Positions 12,653 through 26,000 of a stretch of 64,000 bases of DNA are shown piece after piece. The stretch comes from Bursaphelenchus xylophilus (lineage: Eukaryota; Nematoda; Chromadorea; Rhabditida; Aphelenchoididae). The stretch lies in assembly GCA_904066235.2 (NCBI GenBank), contig CAJFCV020000004.1, forward strand, positions 8,122,001-8,186,000. Reading direction: 5' to 3'. Numbering within the stretch: the stretch's first letter is position 1; the number at the start of each line of letters is the position of its first letter. Below the pieces are notes generated by a model, which was given only the letters and a program-made list of their open reading frames with translations, was not told the DNA's origin and ran no database searches. Position numbers and translations under genes: made by a program.

Positions 12653-14413
12653 TACAAAAGAGATTTTCGAAGGCGACATGTCTTGCGCATTTTTGGATTT
12701 CATGTCAAAAATGATGATCCTGTATTTGAGATCCTTGGCAAAAGGTACTTTATTAATAGTGTCGCAAAATATTTTCAACAAACAATATGAATTTTGAAAG
12801 CCAGTGTCTCCTCATTTCGTATGCTATTTCATCTCATAAAGAAGACCGCTAACATAAGTATAGGGAATCCTATGAGTACCGCAAGTTTCATCTTTCAGAG
12901 GATGCTTCTGCACGTTCAGAAGCCACATGCAAACTTTTGGAAGACTCTAGACTTTGATTTAGCCTACTTACTATTGCAATCAAGTTTCTTTCTGTAAACT
13001 ATCCTCTCCGTGTTCTAGTTTCTCAATTGCATGCCCATTTATTGTAAATTTTAACGCCTGATGTCTGCCCCAAGTAAACTTCAACCTTTCCCTCTGGCTT
13101 TATAAAAAACAATCGCCTTTCACGTCCACGTAGCCCAGTTGTAATAATTTTGCGCCAAAAGATTGATGTTAATTGAAAACAATAACCTGCCGGAAGCAGT
13201 TTTCTTGTTTTTTTTATTTAAAAGATATCATATTACAGTTACATGGATCATAAAAACTTTTGACGTAAGTTTTGCACTTCCTTTGACTGTTTAAAGAATC
13301 AAAGAAGTTTTAAAAATGATCCCATTAACCGCCCGGAAGCCTCATTAAACCCCATACAACTAAAATTAAGAAAAAAAGATGATCAACAGTACCTCCAGAA
13401 GATCATGTTCATCTATCACCACTCTCGTAACCTCTTTTCAATTATTTTTTATTGAAACCCCGAACAAACCGCTCATTTATCTTGTGGAAGAAAGGTTACT
13501 TCTTAGGTTACTTTCATCTTGCTTTTCCACAAAAAAACACTCGAAACAGAAACCGCGAATCAATCAAAAGGTCGGTTACTGCGCGATTGTACAATCTTAC
13601 AGCAAACTCTTGTAATGTTGTAAATGTAAACAATACGAAGAGTGGCGATGGAAATGGGGTGATAATTCCGAGAGATGACTTTTTAAAATCAGGGAAGATT
13701 AATATGTTCGGGTTAGTTGGAACGGATTGCATCATAAGGAAATGGCTTCAAAAGACAATGGGAATGGAGTGGGAGGGAGGGTCATACGAAGGGTATGTCG
13801 AGCCAAAATTCCAAAAAATTTTGGAGATATTATTGCAACTTGCAATGCTACATATTCCGCAAAAATCTCGTTCCATTAAGGAGACGTTCCAAAACAGTGT
13901 GGCACAAGGCTATATGCAAATTTAGATTAAAATCTTTTAGGACACCTGAACCTTGCGGTTTGCAGATATCACCGACATTATGGATTTAAAGATCACCCAA
14001 AACTTGTCACCCTTTTTTGGGCCACAGAACTGAGCCTCTCAGGTTTCCCTAAAAGAAGCAAAACGTAACACATTGACGTAAAAAAGTACTGACAATGAGC
14101 TATCATCATTACTGCTACTCCACGTGAGCTTAGTACAAGAAGTGTCTAATAAATTAACTGTAAGGTCGTTTTTTATCGTAAAAGGAAAACAATTCCATCC
14201 AGAAATTGAGAAGGGTCCGCAAAGTTCATTAAAAACAGGGAGAAAAAATAATAATCTTTTAATCTTAAAAAATTATTGTCACAGATTTTAAAAAAAATAT
14301 TTTTTTTCGAAAATTCAAATTGAATGACCGAAATGAAAAAACTTGAAAATTCAAATTTACACTTTCAAGTTTTCCTCAAGATTTTTTACACTTTCGTTCG
14401 CTCAAATCGCAAG
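12653..14413. other. Intergenic, no supported gene
   Basis: A 157-codon open frame at 13452-13925 (+) begins at TTG, has no splice context and no recognisable domain, so it is not called. Nothing else is seen. Confidence 0.5.
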
Positions 14414-15489
14414 ATGGTCGGTTGTAAGTTCTCGACAGCCCTGTTGCTCTTCATTCCAATTGTTTCGGCCGGCCTCATTTTCAATACGGAGAGACTCAAA
14501 AAAGAGAGAAGTTGCAGTCCAAATTTGAATGTTCGATTATTTGGGGAACTAAAGTAAGTTGACTTCGCATGAGTCATAATCTTGGACATGTATAACTTTA
14601 GTCCAGAATTTGACTTACAATGCGAAAAGAATGAGATGGTAATTCAGTTCACGAAAACGGCCAATCTGGAGGTCAAATTGACTCCACCGTTGTGCAAAGC
14701 GAGGTGAGATTTACTTTGCCATTGATATAATAGGATAGTAGAGAATCAAACATTATGCTGATTTTTCAGTCCTCCAAGATCCCTCGGATTCAACGTTGAA
14801 GGCTGTGAGTGGTTTAAAGCTGAGTACAATCCAAAAGATTATCAATGGAACATTCAAGTTGGACACGTTGTTAGTAAGTGTTTTTCCAGTCACGCAAAAC
14901 GGGGGTCGGAGAGTCCGGAAGTAAAAATTACAGAAATTAACTTTTATCGAGGACACACTAGGCTGCAGACCTTCAAATCTACATTTATATTTTTCGGATC
15001 CACTACGTATTTTACTTTCAGAAACCCTTGACTCAATTGAATTGAACGTTTTCATCGATGGAAACTTCGTAGTATTAAATTCTCGTCTCTTCGAATCCAA
15101 TAGCTGTTTCTTGAGAACTTTCCATGCCGATGAAAGATCAAGCCTCGAAATCTTAACCCCGCCAGCTCCCGGAGACGTCGATTGCCCATTCAAGCTTAAA
15201 TTTGTAAGTTTTTCTCTATAAAAAAACTTTCTTTTGCTTTTCAAACATCAAATCTTGCCCTTCAGAAAAGATCGATTAATATTGCCCCATTGGCCGTCAC
15301 TCAACAAAACGTCGAAGTTGTCTATGGAATTTACCTCCTAATTGTGGTCATCGTCTATTTGTAAGTTATTTTTGCAATTGGATTTACGTAACATTGCATG
15401 CCACATAATTACAGCCTTGTTTCAGTATGTTCGCATTCGTCCTTCTGGCCTCCCTGTCTACTTTCGTCTATCGCCGTCCTGAATATTAA
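14414..15489 (+). CDS. Small secreted-type I membrane protein, unrecognised
   Basis: Six exons join in phase (14414-14553, 14602-14703, 14770-14873, 15022-15203, 15266-15360, 15426-15489), giving 228 aa. Residues 1-20 are a signal peptide (MVGCKFSTALLLFIPIVSAG). The ectodomain has six cysteines (in SCSP, LQCEK, PLCKA, EGCEW, NSCFL and VDCPF), an even number that could form three disulfides. A hydrophobic span near the C-terminus (IYLLIVVIVYF...FAFVLLASLSTFVY) is followed by the short tail RRPEY. The layout is a small cysteine-paired ectodomain on a single, or hairpin, membrane anchor. I do not recognise the family and infer no function. All intron boundaries are GT-AG. Confidence 0.85.
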
Positions 15490-16256
15490 TGGGATATTAT
15501 GATTTATGATGGCAGGATGTGTGTGTTGGTGTAGAAATAAATTTTAATCCGAAAGGAAACCCTATTTTGGCCTGATATATTATACATGAAGATTGCTTTG
15601 TTTTTGTCGGTTTTTGATGACTTTAAAGTTGTAAGTGACGGATAACGTTTGAAAATGACGCTGTTAAAATTAAACTTCAGCAAAATCAAAACAGTTTGCT
15701 TAATTTTTAACGATTTTTTGTTCGAAAAACTCGGAAAATTGTACAAATTTGATTTTTTTTACAATTTTTTTTGCACTTTTAAATAACCTTAATTTTAAAG
15801 AGAAACTGTTGACGGCTCGTATTTTACCCATATTTTCTTCAATTGTTATTGCAATAACAGCCTCCAAATGCAATCTTCCCGCTCCAAATCCCTCAATTCT
15901 CCTTAAAAACCTCAAAACATTGTCGAGAAATGAGGGTCTTTTGCCCAGTGTGCACTTTTCTTGTTTAGATTTCACGTCTTTTCGCTCCGCTCTCGAACTA
16001 TTGATCTGCCCGCACACTATTTCGCCGGTGCTCTGACCTCGGGTTTTGGGGTGGGAAAAGTGGAGGAAAAGCCTTTTTCGTCTTCTATTTCCCACTTTTT
16101 TCGCTTTTCGGATAAAAAAATGCGAAAAATTTAATTGACAACGAAATTGGCATCTTTTTTGAACATCGTACTGCCCTTCCTTGTATTATAAACGTAAAAT
16201 CCGTGGAGATTTTAACGCATTCGTCTATCGGATTTATTGTCGGCCGTTTTTTCAGG
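15490..16256. other. Intergenic between membrane-protein gene and MADF gene
   Basis: AT-rich 3' flank of the upstream gene and 5' flank of the MADF gene. The plus-strand sequence at 16,245-16,255 (GTTTTTTCAG) is a good acceptor immediately before the MADF ATG. No other feature. Confidence 0.5.
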
Positions 16257-17340
16257 ATGCTAACCAAGACATGGACGGATAAAGAGCGGGAAGTATTGAT
16301 CGACGAGGTCCACAAAAGGCCCGAACTTTACAATAATGCCCATCCCGAGTTCAAGAACAAAGAGCGCCGAGCTCAGGCCTTTGATGATATCGCCCATCTT
16401 ATTGCGTCCGTCTCCGAGAATCCGGAGCAATCAGTTGATGGTGGGTTACTGTAACATTTGAGTGATTATATCTTTAGGTCGGACCGTATCCGCGCAATGG
16501 AAGATCCTCAAGGATTCGTTTAATCGGACAAGGAAAGCCGCAGCCAACTCCAAAACGTACAATGTGCCGGTTTGGCGTTTTTATAGACAGATGGAGTTCC
16601 TAGTGCCTTATACGACAAGATACGACCATTTTACATCCAGTCCAACACCAGCACCGCCAGTGAATTCGCTGCCAAATTCGAGTTCCACTCATTACAGCGA
16701 TACCTCCGGTGATTTGGACGATGACGACGTGGATGATGTCAGGTCGAAGAGTAGTAGTAACCATGATGATCATTTCGTATTACAATCACCCGAGCAAAAG
16801 GTGGTATTGAATAGCGGGCAAAGCAGTTCCCATGGGGATGAGAGACACATTGAAGTTCACACTCCAAACGGCTCTCACGAAGTTCACGGCCCTCATTTCT
16901 TGGCCGCAAGCTCTTCTTTCCATTACAAAGACCGGTTCAATCATGATCCAGAAGACTTCTCCTTGTCCTCAATCACTCCCACCACTCACATTTCGAATCA
17001 TATTCTCCTCTCCACCATCGATCAGCCCCGGAAACGCCCTCATCAAGAAATCTGCATCCCAACCACAGCCTTGGTCAGCCATGGATCAGCGTCCGCGTCC
17101 TCGACCAACTCTTCCTCAGCCTCAGTGCCTTTTACGACCACCGGAAACCTCGAGGATTACGTGGTGGATGTGGTAAAACGACGGGTTTTCGACTCCAGGG
17201 AAGACGACTTTGACCTCTTTGGCCGCTTGGTGGCGTCGGCCGTGCGGGAAGTTGCGCATTTTGATCAGAAAATGTTTTTGGAAATGAGGAGAGAGATCAA
17301 CGAGGTGGTCTACAAGTTCGAGAAGAAGAGATTTGGCTGA
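16257..17340 (+). CDS. MADF-domain DNA-binding protein with BESS-like C-terminus
   Basis: Likely nuclear transcription regulator. Two exons (16257-16440 and 16478-17340) are separated by a 37 nt intron and give 348 aa. The ATG follows TTTTTTCAG by one base, which suggests trans-splicing right at the start. Residues 1-110 form an Adf-1-type MADF domain: WTDKEREVLIDEVHKRPELYN, IAHLIASVSENP, then TVSAQWKILKDSFNRTRK and VPVWRFYRQMEFLVPY, a Myb/SANT-related helical fold. The middle is Ser/His/Asp-rich and low complexity. The last 40 residues (DDFDLFGRLVASAVREV...) resemble the BESS-type module that follows MADF domains in other nematode paralogs. DNA target unknown. Confidence 0.88.
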
Positions 17341-18579
17341 GAGAGCGCCGCAAAACCCCTACTCGCCTTTTCCCATCCTCAACCCGCTAGCCTCCGTTTG
17401 TGATCCGTATTTTAGCTGTTTTAATATTCCCTCGCCCACTGATAACCTCTTAAGTCGTAGAATCTCCAGATTTCCCACAAGGATTGCACTGCCCTGGAGG
17501 CACCTGTAGTCCCAAACACTTTTCGTTTTCGTCGACGTCTTGTAAGCCCGGTCTAAGCATTTCGATGTCAGCTTGCATTATATTCTTGCTTCTGTTGATA
17601 ATATTGGACAAGAATTCAGAGCTTTTGATAATAATTTCGTCCAATAGGTTCACTTTGCGATGAATTACACTACTTTAAAAATTATCTATTCAACAAAGAA
17701 GGATACGATAACGTGATAATGATAATAAAGTTTTAATTGATGATTCAGATTTGCAAAGATTTCAAGTGACAATCTGTTCTCTGGAGGGGAAACAGAGCCG
17801 TTTTAGAGGAAAGAACGACGTCTTCAGATCACCGAGATCCCACTAAAAACTTGTTTTTGTAGTTTTGACCCTAGATCCGGATCCTTTCGCCAGAATCCCG
17901 CCCTTCAGTCATCATGACCTCACATTCGCCACACCAATCGTTTTTCGTTCGCCCAGTCGTGCCGTGAAATCACTTAACCTTACGCAATCAAGGTGCCGCC
18001 TCGAAGTCACGCTGCGAAGTCTTCTTCCAAACCATCTTCAAGACCGAGATGGAGAATCAATTCCCTTGCACAAAAGGCGAATTAAAAGAAAAGAAAGGCA
18101 CGGGGTCATCCCGTTCGATGAAATTTTATTTCTCCGCCATCTCTCCTTCCCCAAATCCGCGCGGTAGTTTTTTCGCCGCCTTTTTGATTTCGGTTTCTCC
18201 ATTTTTGGATGCCAAAACTTTGAGCTTTATTCAAACTTGTGAAGCTTGAGCTCTCAGTCAGGAAGCTAAAGTCTTTTTCAGACCGTTAGCAATGATATCA
18301 TTTTTTCGATGGGTTGATCTTTGCCGTAACGAACAACCCATTATTTCTTGCGCGAAAAAACTTTTCCAGTTTGACCTACATCTAGAAAATGAAAAAAAAG
18401 TCAGACGGAGCGGTTTTTCTGTAGGCACCGCGGAGTCGTACCATAATTGGGTGGCTTGCTAGCTGAAGTTTTGGTTTCTAGTTTATATTATAGAATAAGC
18501 TTTGCTTATTTTTTATACTATAGCTTCTCAACGTTTATCCCATTTTAACAATCATCATCTAATCTCAATATTCTCAGAG
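17341..18579. other. Intergenic between MADF and patched-related genes
   Basis: At 17450-17690 (-) an open frame with good codon composition reads ...LRPGLQDVDENEKCLGLQV and ends in a CNPC-containing tail. It may be an exon, but no ATG or upstream partner was found. A short hairpin (AATAAGC-TTT-GCTTATT) sits near 18490. The rest is spacer. Confidence 0.4.
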
Positions 18580-21500
18580 ATGACGGAGGATCCCGGTCCT
18601 CCAGCCGTTTCTCGGCAGCGATCAAACAACTCCGAGCATCTCTATCACAATCAAATTCTGCATGCTCCAATCCACGAACCAAAGCATGCCGCTGACATTA
18701 AGGCTGATGATCTTGGGGAGAAACTAAAAAAATGGACAGCCCATGCTTTCGAAGAGTACGGAGAATTTGTTGGCCGCCATCCTGGCTATATTTTGACCGC
18801 AACTATCTTATTTACTATTGCAACTTTACCGGGATTTGCGTTTTTGAGGATTAATTTGGATCTTTACAAATTGTTTGTCCCTTTGGACGCTCCGGTTCGA
18901 CGAGAATTTGAAGGATCTCAGGTAGGTTCTATTAACCTTGTTTCTTACTATTCCAAAAGTTACAAAAGAAAGGAAATACCTTCAGATTTTTAATGCTATG
19001 CCCGCTGGAAACTTGGATTTCATCCCGCCACCGAAGAATATATCAACAAGGTCAATTGAATTCGACGAATTACAAGTTTGGAATGACCCACAAAATCCGG
19101 CAGTAATTAGGACTGGCAGAGCTACGAATCCGAAGAAAAAGAATCAAAAGAAGAAGTGTAAGGACCTACCGGATCTTTACCAATAAATTAATAACTACAA
19201 CAACCACCGAAAGATTCAAAATCACTCTACTTTTTCTACTTTCAGCTGTCGATGCGCCTATGCACAATGACATTCTCCGGTTCTACGTGGTCCATAAGAA
19301 CTACGATAACCTATTGGAAAGCGACATCTTGGGAAGACTTTACGACTATACCAATCAGATGATGACGGTTCGAATGCAATATGAAGGAAGGGAATGGGGT
19401 TTGGAAGACTTTTGCAAAAAAGCTCCAACTGAACCAGTAAGTCAACAATTGTCTATTTCACGCCGCTAATTAAACAGCAAAGCTCTATAACAGCAACCTT
19501 TTTAGAAATGCAACAACCATTTGAATGTATGGCTAAAACACGCCGAGAATCTTTTCAAAAGCGAAGGATCAAGGTTTAACCCTAATCTTCAGTTGTCTTA
19601 TCCAGTTATGTATCTGTTCAACCGTCCCAAGGATATTGGAAATGTAAGTTCCCAAATCTTGGACACTGTAACCATTTATTCCAGATTATCTATGGAGTCA
19701 ACGTAACCGGGCTGAAACATGAGATTGTTGGAGCCAGAGTGCTCACAATCCATTGGTTTGTGATGTTCCCAATTATTGGAAATAGCAAAAGCGCATACTT
19801 TGCTTATCGCGAAAAGTTGAATGAGTTCTGGGAGACCAAAACCGCAGAGTCAGATATCAAATTCATCCCTCACAAGTGAGTAAAAAAGCCCTCAAGTCAG
19901 GGCTTAATATCGACAACACGACTACTGATAACTTTAGTGACCGCGCTATGGACGACGAGCTCATGTTAATCATCCAAACAGCCGTTCCCTTTGCCGTTCC
20001 CGCCACCTTACAATTGATGGTCTTCGTCTATCTGACCAATCTGTCCAAAGATATTCGAAAGTAAGCCCGGTGATCAAATTATGATACGATTGCAAAACCT
20101 TCGAGTCTAGAATACTTTCTGACACACTCCATTTCCAGATCAAAACCTATGGAAGCCTTCTTCGGCGTAATTTGTGTTGTCCTCGGCCTAATCACAACAT
20201 TCGGATTGACTTTTTACTTCGGACTCCCCTTTAATCCCATCTCCAGCACAATGCCTTTCCTTATTTTGGCTGTCGGTAAGCCGTTTCTCTATTTTACTTA
20301 TCAAATCAGCATTTCGCCATTTACCGACCTTATTTTAGGTGTTGACGACGCATTTTTGATGCTGGGAGCCTGGCGAATGACGGATCCTAGGCTCTCGGTC
20401 GAAAAACGAATGGGAATCACAATGGGAGATGCTGGTGCTTCAATCACTGTAACTTCCCTCACCAATTTCGGTTGTTTCGGTAAGAATTGTTAGATAATAG
20501 CAAACTAAATCTTCCAGCTCTCGGCTACTTCCTGTCCCCAACCCCAGCTGTCGCAGATTTCTGCACCTTGACTGCTGTGGGTGTAATTTTGGACTACATC
20601 TATCAGATCACATTCTTCGCCGCAATCATGGTTTACGGAGGAATGAGAGAAGATCAAGGCGGAATTAAGAGCTACTTCAACATGAAAGACTTCAAGGCTA
20701 ATCTCAGAATGCTCAGAAACAAGATATGTTGTTGTTGTCGAAGTGAAGTAGTCCCGGTGGAAGAACCTGCCAATCAAAGTAAGGCTAAACAGATAAGATA
20801 AACAAAGGTCCACAATTGGACAATATAACCTAAAGTCTGCTCTAAAATACGAAGCAGAAGTTAGACACCATTCATTTCGCGAAAACTTTATCCGAATTAG
20901 GTCAAAAGTTGTAGAAAAATCAAGAATTTATTAATGTTGCACAATGCCAAAATTCAGGATTTCGTAGTGAGAAAAAAACAGGCAGGCGAAAATTCCAAAA
21001 TTTAAATCGGAAATGATCTTCATAGGATCTCGGACACCTTGTGGCATCACTATAAAACATATTATCCTCAACTTGACAATTTCAGTGCCCCGTCAGAACT
21101 CCGAAGAGATCGAAACTCTATTCCATGAGCCCACGATTATGCACCGTTTGTTCCGCGATTACTATGCGCCATTTATTCTCAGGCCATGGGTAAAGGCGAT
21201 CAGTTGGCTCTTCTTCTTGATCTACATCTGCATTAGTTTCTACGGTTGTGCCAACATGAAGGTCGACATCAGTCCCAAGAAGTATATCCGAGATAATTCT
21301 CCCATTCAAACTTTTGTTCACTTGGCTGGTAAGTATAATCGGAGTAGAATTTAACGTGACCTATGACTTTCAGACAAGTACATTTGGGCTGACAATGTGA
21401 TGCCGCATATCCATATTATGAAGCCTCCAGATTTCCGAAATGATTATGACAGGAATCGATTAAACGAGCTGGTGTTCCGTTTGGAGAATACGGATTACTC

Positions 21501-23053
21501 GATTGGCAGAGTCTCGACCAACTTTTGGCTTTGGGAATATCAAAACTTCCTCAACGATTTTCCCGAAGTTGTTTATTCACGGGATTTCTACAAGAGAAAG
21601 TATTTGAAACAATTCTTCGGTCAATTCGATTATATTCAATTCCGACAGATGGTTAAAATTAATGACTCCGTCCCTGATGGAGAACCTTGCATCTCCGCAT
21701 TTACTTTCCAGACCTCCTTCTATGGGTGGGTACTTTAATTGGGCTTTTTTTTTACTTACGAGGGAATGGTCTGAACTTCCCCCAGCGTTTGGGAAAATGA
21801 CTAGTACAGGTGGATAGAGCATGTCAACTTTGGTAAAAAAGAGCCCTTTTCTAGCTGCGGAATAAGCTCGGCCGACGAGAAAAATCGACCGAAAGTTCCA
21901 CAAAAATTTCCTCTTTCTCTTCCCTCGGAAAAGAAGAGCGCTGTCCAATGGTTCGGTTAGCCGAGTGGATAAAACATCTTGCTCATCAAAGCCTTATCAC
22001 GGTCCTCCACGAGACCCCGGAACCGAACCAACCCCCAAAAGAATACCGAGCGGATGTTTTTTTATCCACTCGGCTAACCGAACCATTGGACACCGCTCTT
22101 CTTTTCCGAGGGAAGAGAAAGAGGAAATTTTCGTGGAACTTTCGGTCGATTTTTCTCGTCGGCCGGGCTTATTCCGCAGCTGGAAAATGGCTCTTTTTAC
22201 CAAAGTTGACATGCTCTATCCACCTGTACTAGTCATTTTCCCAAACGCTGGGGGAAGTTCAGACCATTCCCTCGTTACATATTTTTCGAAATTTGCAAAA
22301 AAATTGTTTAGTCTCGACTCCTGGGACAAGCGACAAGCCGAGCTTTTCCATTGGCGCCGAATCATTGATGACTATCCAGAATACGATGGATTCTTGGCTA
22401 ATATCTTCTCTCCATTCTTGATTGATCAACGTCGAACAATTGCGCCATCTTCCATGCAGTCGGTGGGGTCTGCCATTGCTGTTATGGCACTCATCTCGAT
22501 GTTCTTCTTGCCGGATAAGGTGAGATCTTGATTCAAATCGGCTTGTTAGACCATTTTTTGTGATACAGTTAGCTCAAATTTGTTCTTTACAACTCAACAT
22601 GTATGAATTTACATTGTTTTCCAGCTCTCCGTATTCATCATGTCCTTTTCGCTTATCTCGATTTCAACGGGCGTCTGCGGCTTCTTATGTCTCTGGGGAT
22701 CGGACCTGGACTCGGTCTCCATGGGTTGCATTATCATGGCTATTGGGCTGGCCGTCGACTTCTCCATCCACATCTGCTACCGTTACCATCTTTCGGAGGA
22801 GCCTACGGCCGATGGAAAGGTCATCGATACCCTCTCCATTGTGGGCTACCCTGTTCTTCAAGCTGGCTCTTCTACGCTCTGGGCGATGACGACGCTCCCA
22901 TGGATCCCGGCTTATCTTGTTCGAGTATTCTTCCAGACTGTGGTCTTGGTGAATATCTTTGGGTTGTTGCATGCCCTTTTATGGCTGCCTCAGTTCATTT
23001 CGGCTATTGATCCCATTGCCAGAATCCCCAGAAGACATGCTCACAGTGATTAA
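18580..23053 (+). CDS. ptr: Patched-related (PTR) protein with sterol-sensing domain, RND fold
   Basis: A multi-pass RND-superfamily membrane protein of the patched-related group, greatly expanded in nematodes and linked to cuticle, moulting and sterol/lipid handling. I choose the ATG at 18580 because a TATTCTCAG acceptor ends at 18577, typical of trans-splicing. About 13 exons join in phase. TM1 is near residue 70-90 (YILTATILFTIATLPGFAFL). The sterol-sensing block starts at DDELMLIIQTAVPFAVPATL and contains GVDDAFLMLGAWR, the RND TM4 acidic motif. The second half has LAVDFSIHICYRYH (TM10 motif) and ends VRVFFQTVVLVNIFGLLHALLWLPQF. Two large extracellular loops contain Cys. The intron after the exon ending near 21725 carries the foldback element at 21759-22274, and the next exon resumes in phase at 22316. 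The protein looks intact. Specific ortholog not assigned. Confidence 0.93.
21759..22274. mobile_element. 516 bp foldback element with about 215 bp inverted repeats, TTA target duplication
   Basis: The left arm (21759-21974) and right arm (22060-22274) are near-identical reverse complements, around an 85 bp spacer. Termini read CGAGGGAATGG...CCATTCCCTCG. The trinucleotide TTA flanks both sides (21756-21758, 22275-22277). A 3 bp TWA duplication is characteristic of PIF/Harbinger elements, so that superfamily is inferred; no transposase is present. The minus strand from about 22083 to 22010 has a tRNA-like pair of internal promoter boxes: TAGCCGAGTGG (A box, 22066-22076) and GGTTCGGTTCC (B box, 22019-22029). 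It lies within an intron of the patched-related gene, whose splice sites and frame stay intact. Open frames through the arms are fortuitous. Confidence 0.88.
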
Positions 23054-26000
23054 GAGGGAAGGCACGTCAGAGAAGGCTCAAAAACAATCGAAAAGAAGAA
23101 TCAAAATAAAATTTTATATATTATTTGACGTGCATGGTAATAACTGTTTCCGTTATAGACTGCCATAAACTCGTATAATAAATATATTTATTTGCTCTAT
23201 AAATATCCGATTTCCCGAAGGCATCTAATTACCTTCTTTTCTTCCTCCTCCTCCTTCAGAGAGTATAATCATTTACTTTTTACTTACTATGTAACGTGAC
23301 GAGCCTGCCTACGCGTGCCCGTATTGGCAAAGCGTAATGAATTGGGAGTGCATTCGGAGCTCATTCTAATTCAAAAATTATTATTTAAAATTTGCGGAAT
23401 GTTGCATTTTTTGTTTTTGGTGTATTTTTACCTAGTTTGAGAAGGAAATGCCCCAAGGGTAATTCTAAGATTTACTTGGAATTTGTCTTCACTGTTATTT
23501 TTAGGCCAATTTTTAAATCCTCAAAATCTTAATTCTCCTTTGTAAAGGCGGCCATGGGCCTCAAAAATCTTTGCCGATAGCACGCGACGCGCGGAGAGAG
23601 ACCAGATCTGGCTAGAGAATAAATACAGTTGTTGACCATGTCTGTAAGCCCGAGGAAAAAATTGTTTTTTTTTGTGAGTACGATACTGTCTTCGGAAAAA
23701 ATAGACTTAAAACTTTTTATGCCAAAACAAGGGTCGAAATAAACTCATCTGTAAATCTCATCATTTCTGCATGAATCCCGTAAGAATCGATGAACAAATT
23801 TTGGCTTGGCTTGTACAAAGTTAGTTTCATCAAAACCTCTGCATCACACTTGATTATTTCCCCTTGGGCTGTTTTCGTCTTCCTAAGTACCCTTTGCCCC
23901 AATTTATGCCCCAATTTTCCCCTAGGGCCAAGACCAATAAAACCTGGGCTCCTTGCACAATTATTTAGTTAATGTGGACATCATCAATGTCGTTAAGTTT
24001 TATGTTGTTCTGGAAATGTTTATCCGACAAAGAAAGTTAAAAAAAAAAAGATTTCCTCATGTCTGGCCATAAAATTGGAATAACAAAAGAACGTGGTAGG
24101 ATATAGTACTAGGCGTGGCCCACGCAAAAGTCACACGCTATTCGTGAAGAGAACGGGCTCACCGTGTTCTTTTTTGGGTTCGGAAATCCGAGAGCGTTGG
24201 GTTAGGAATTCTTGCGTTGAAACCGACAGAATTTTAAGTCGGAGGTTTCGCATTAACACCTTCATTTTCGAAGAACCCTGGGACATTTTCATGCGGTAAA
24301 CGTGTTCTAAGTGCGACGGCCAGGTTTTATCGAATTTGGTTCACGCAATGTGCCTAAGCCACATATTAATTCCCGGAATTTCTAGCCCATGCTTTGTAGG
24401 GTATGATATTCAATAATCTTTGCCAACAAGAGAATTTGTGAAATCTGGAGAGTGATCAGAGAAAAAAACTCTTTTTCCCATATCTTTTCTAATGTTGATA
24501 AACAAGTTTTATTGTGTGAGAAGGTTGCTTCCTACAGTAGGAATGAGGCTGAAGATTTTAAAGCTAAAGCAGTTGCAAAAAAATCCCAAAATTTTTCCGA
24601 TTTCCAGATAAAAAATCTTGGTTATTTCTGTAAGGCGCGATGTAGGAATCTTGAATCGGTTTTGGAAAAATTTAATCTAGATTTTGGTCACGTTCCATTA
24701 AATTTTGAGCGTCTTACTTTGGCCACTTCGCTGTAAACTTATTCTTTTTTTTACTGGTCTGGCAATTCCGACCTCTCTGACCTTCGACTTTTCCTCTTCT
24801 TTGTAGCTCCAGAGGATCCACTCTGCAAATCCCGCCAACTTCCGTTTCCCATTCAAAGGCATGGGATCCGAAGCCCTAAACAATGTGAAACTTATTCCGT
24901 TTTTGTTTCCCCCACGCCGTACTTTTCCAATAAATGACGCGTTCTGACGACTTGTTGTCATCCTTTTTCCGCTTCCGTCAAAAAACAAAAAAAAATCTTG
25001 GATTCCATAAAGTAGTGGGTTCTGGGACCGCCGGAGTCTGGGTTCCCGTGCCGGATGACGCGAGGTTTCCGATTTTGAAGGTTGTTTTGAGGTGAGGCTT
25101 CGTGGTTGGCATGGTAAGGGGAGCTGGGCGATCTTGGGAATGTTGTTTATAACTTATGGGATTAAAGTATAAGGTTTTGCGCGCAACATCCCAAGTTCCG
25201 CTACTTTATTCTCAAACAAATTCTTTTTTTACTGTCCTCGTCATAACTACGTCAATTCTAACGTCTTCCTCTCCAGCAAATCGAATGTTCCTCGAACTTT
25301 TCGCTCAAAAGCGTGCCCTCCAATTCAATTCCTCTTCTTCAGTCTATGCCCAACTTTTTTTACTATTTATTTATGATACGATAAATAAAACCGAGGTGAT
25401 AAATTTGAAAAAATTGACTGGGCCCTAAGGTGTTCGCAGACGTCATGAGCCATTTTTATCGGCATCCCATGCTTTCTGTTTGATCGCTGCCCGCAATTTA
25501 ATTGGCCGAAGGAACGGCGAGTTTTCAGCGTGAACGTGAGAACGGCGGAGGATCTTTGATTGGGTGTATTGACGCTTTGAAGTGAAGTGGACGGGTTGAA
25601 AAGATTAAGCTGAAATTTTGACAAAATTCGGGACAAATTTATATTAGAATTTTTGAAGAAATTTGTAAGGGTTGAAGATTGCAATATGCATAAATCAAAG
25701 AGTGATGACGCTTTGGGGACAAAAAATTAAAAAAGTTAAAATTTCCTCTTCAAAATGCCATTATACAAATTGCATTTTGCGGTTAAAAAAATTTTCTGGC
25801 TATATTTACTTTTTATAAGGTCACCCTCAAAATAGAAATTTACAAAAACTGATGACGTTATTGTGCTTTGCTTTACTTGGAGTCTCTTCTCCGGCCACGG
25901 TTAAATTGAGCTTATTATTTAAATATTTGTCGGTTTCTGATAAGTACGTAGTATTGTGAAAATGTTGAGTCCGACAATCTTTGCTATTTTCATCCAGTGG

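Noticed and set aside
13452..13925. 157-codon open frame
   Set aside because: Starts at TTG, no ATG at the head, no domain, no splice context, AT-rich spacer.
21948..22531. Open frames across the foldback element and the next patched-related exon
   Set aside because: They join transposon sequence to a real exon; the true exon starts after the acceptor at 22315.
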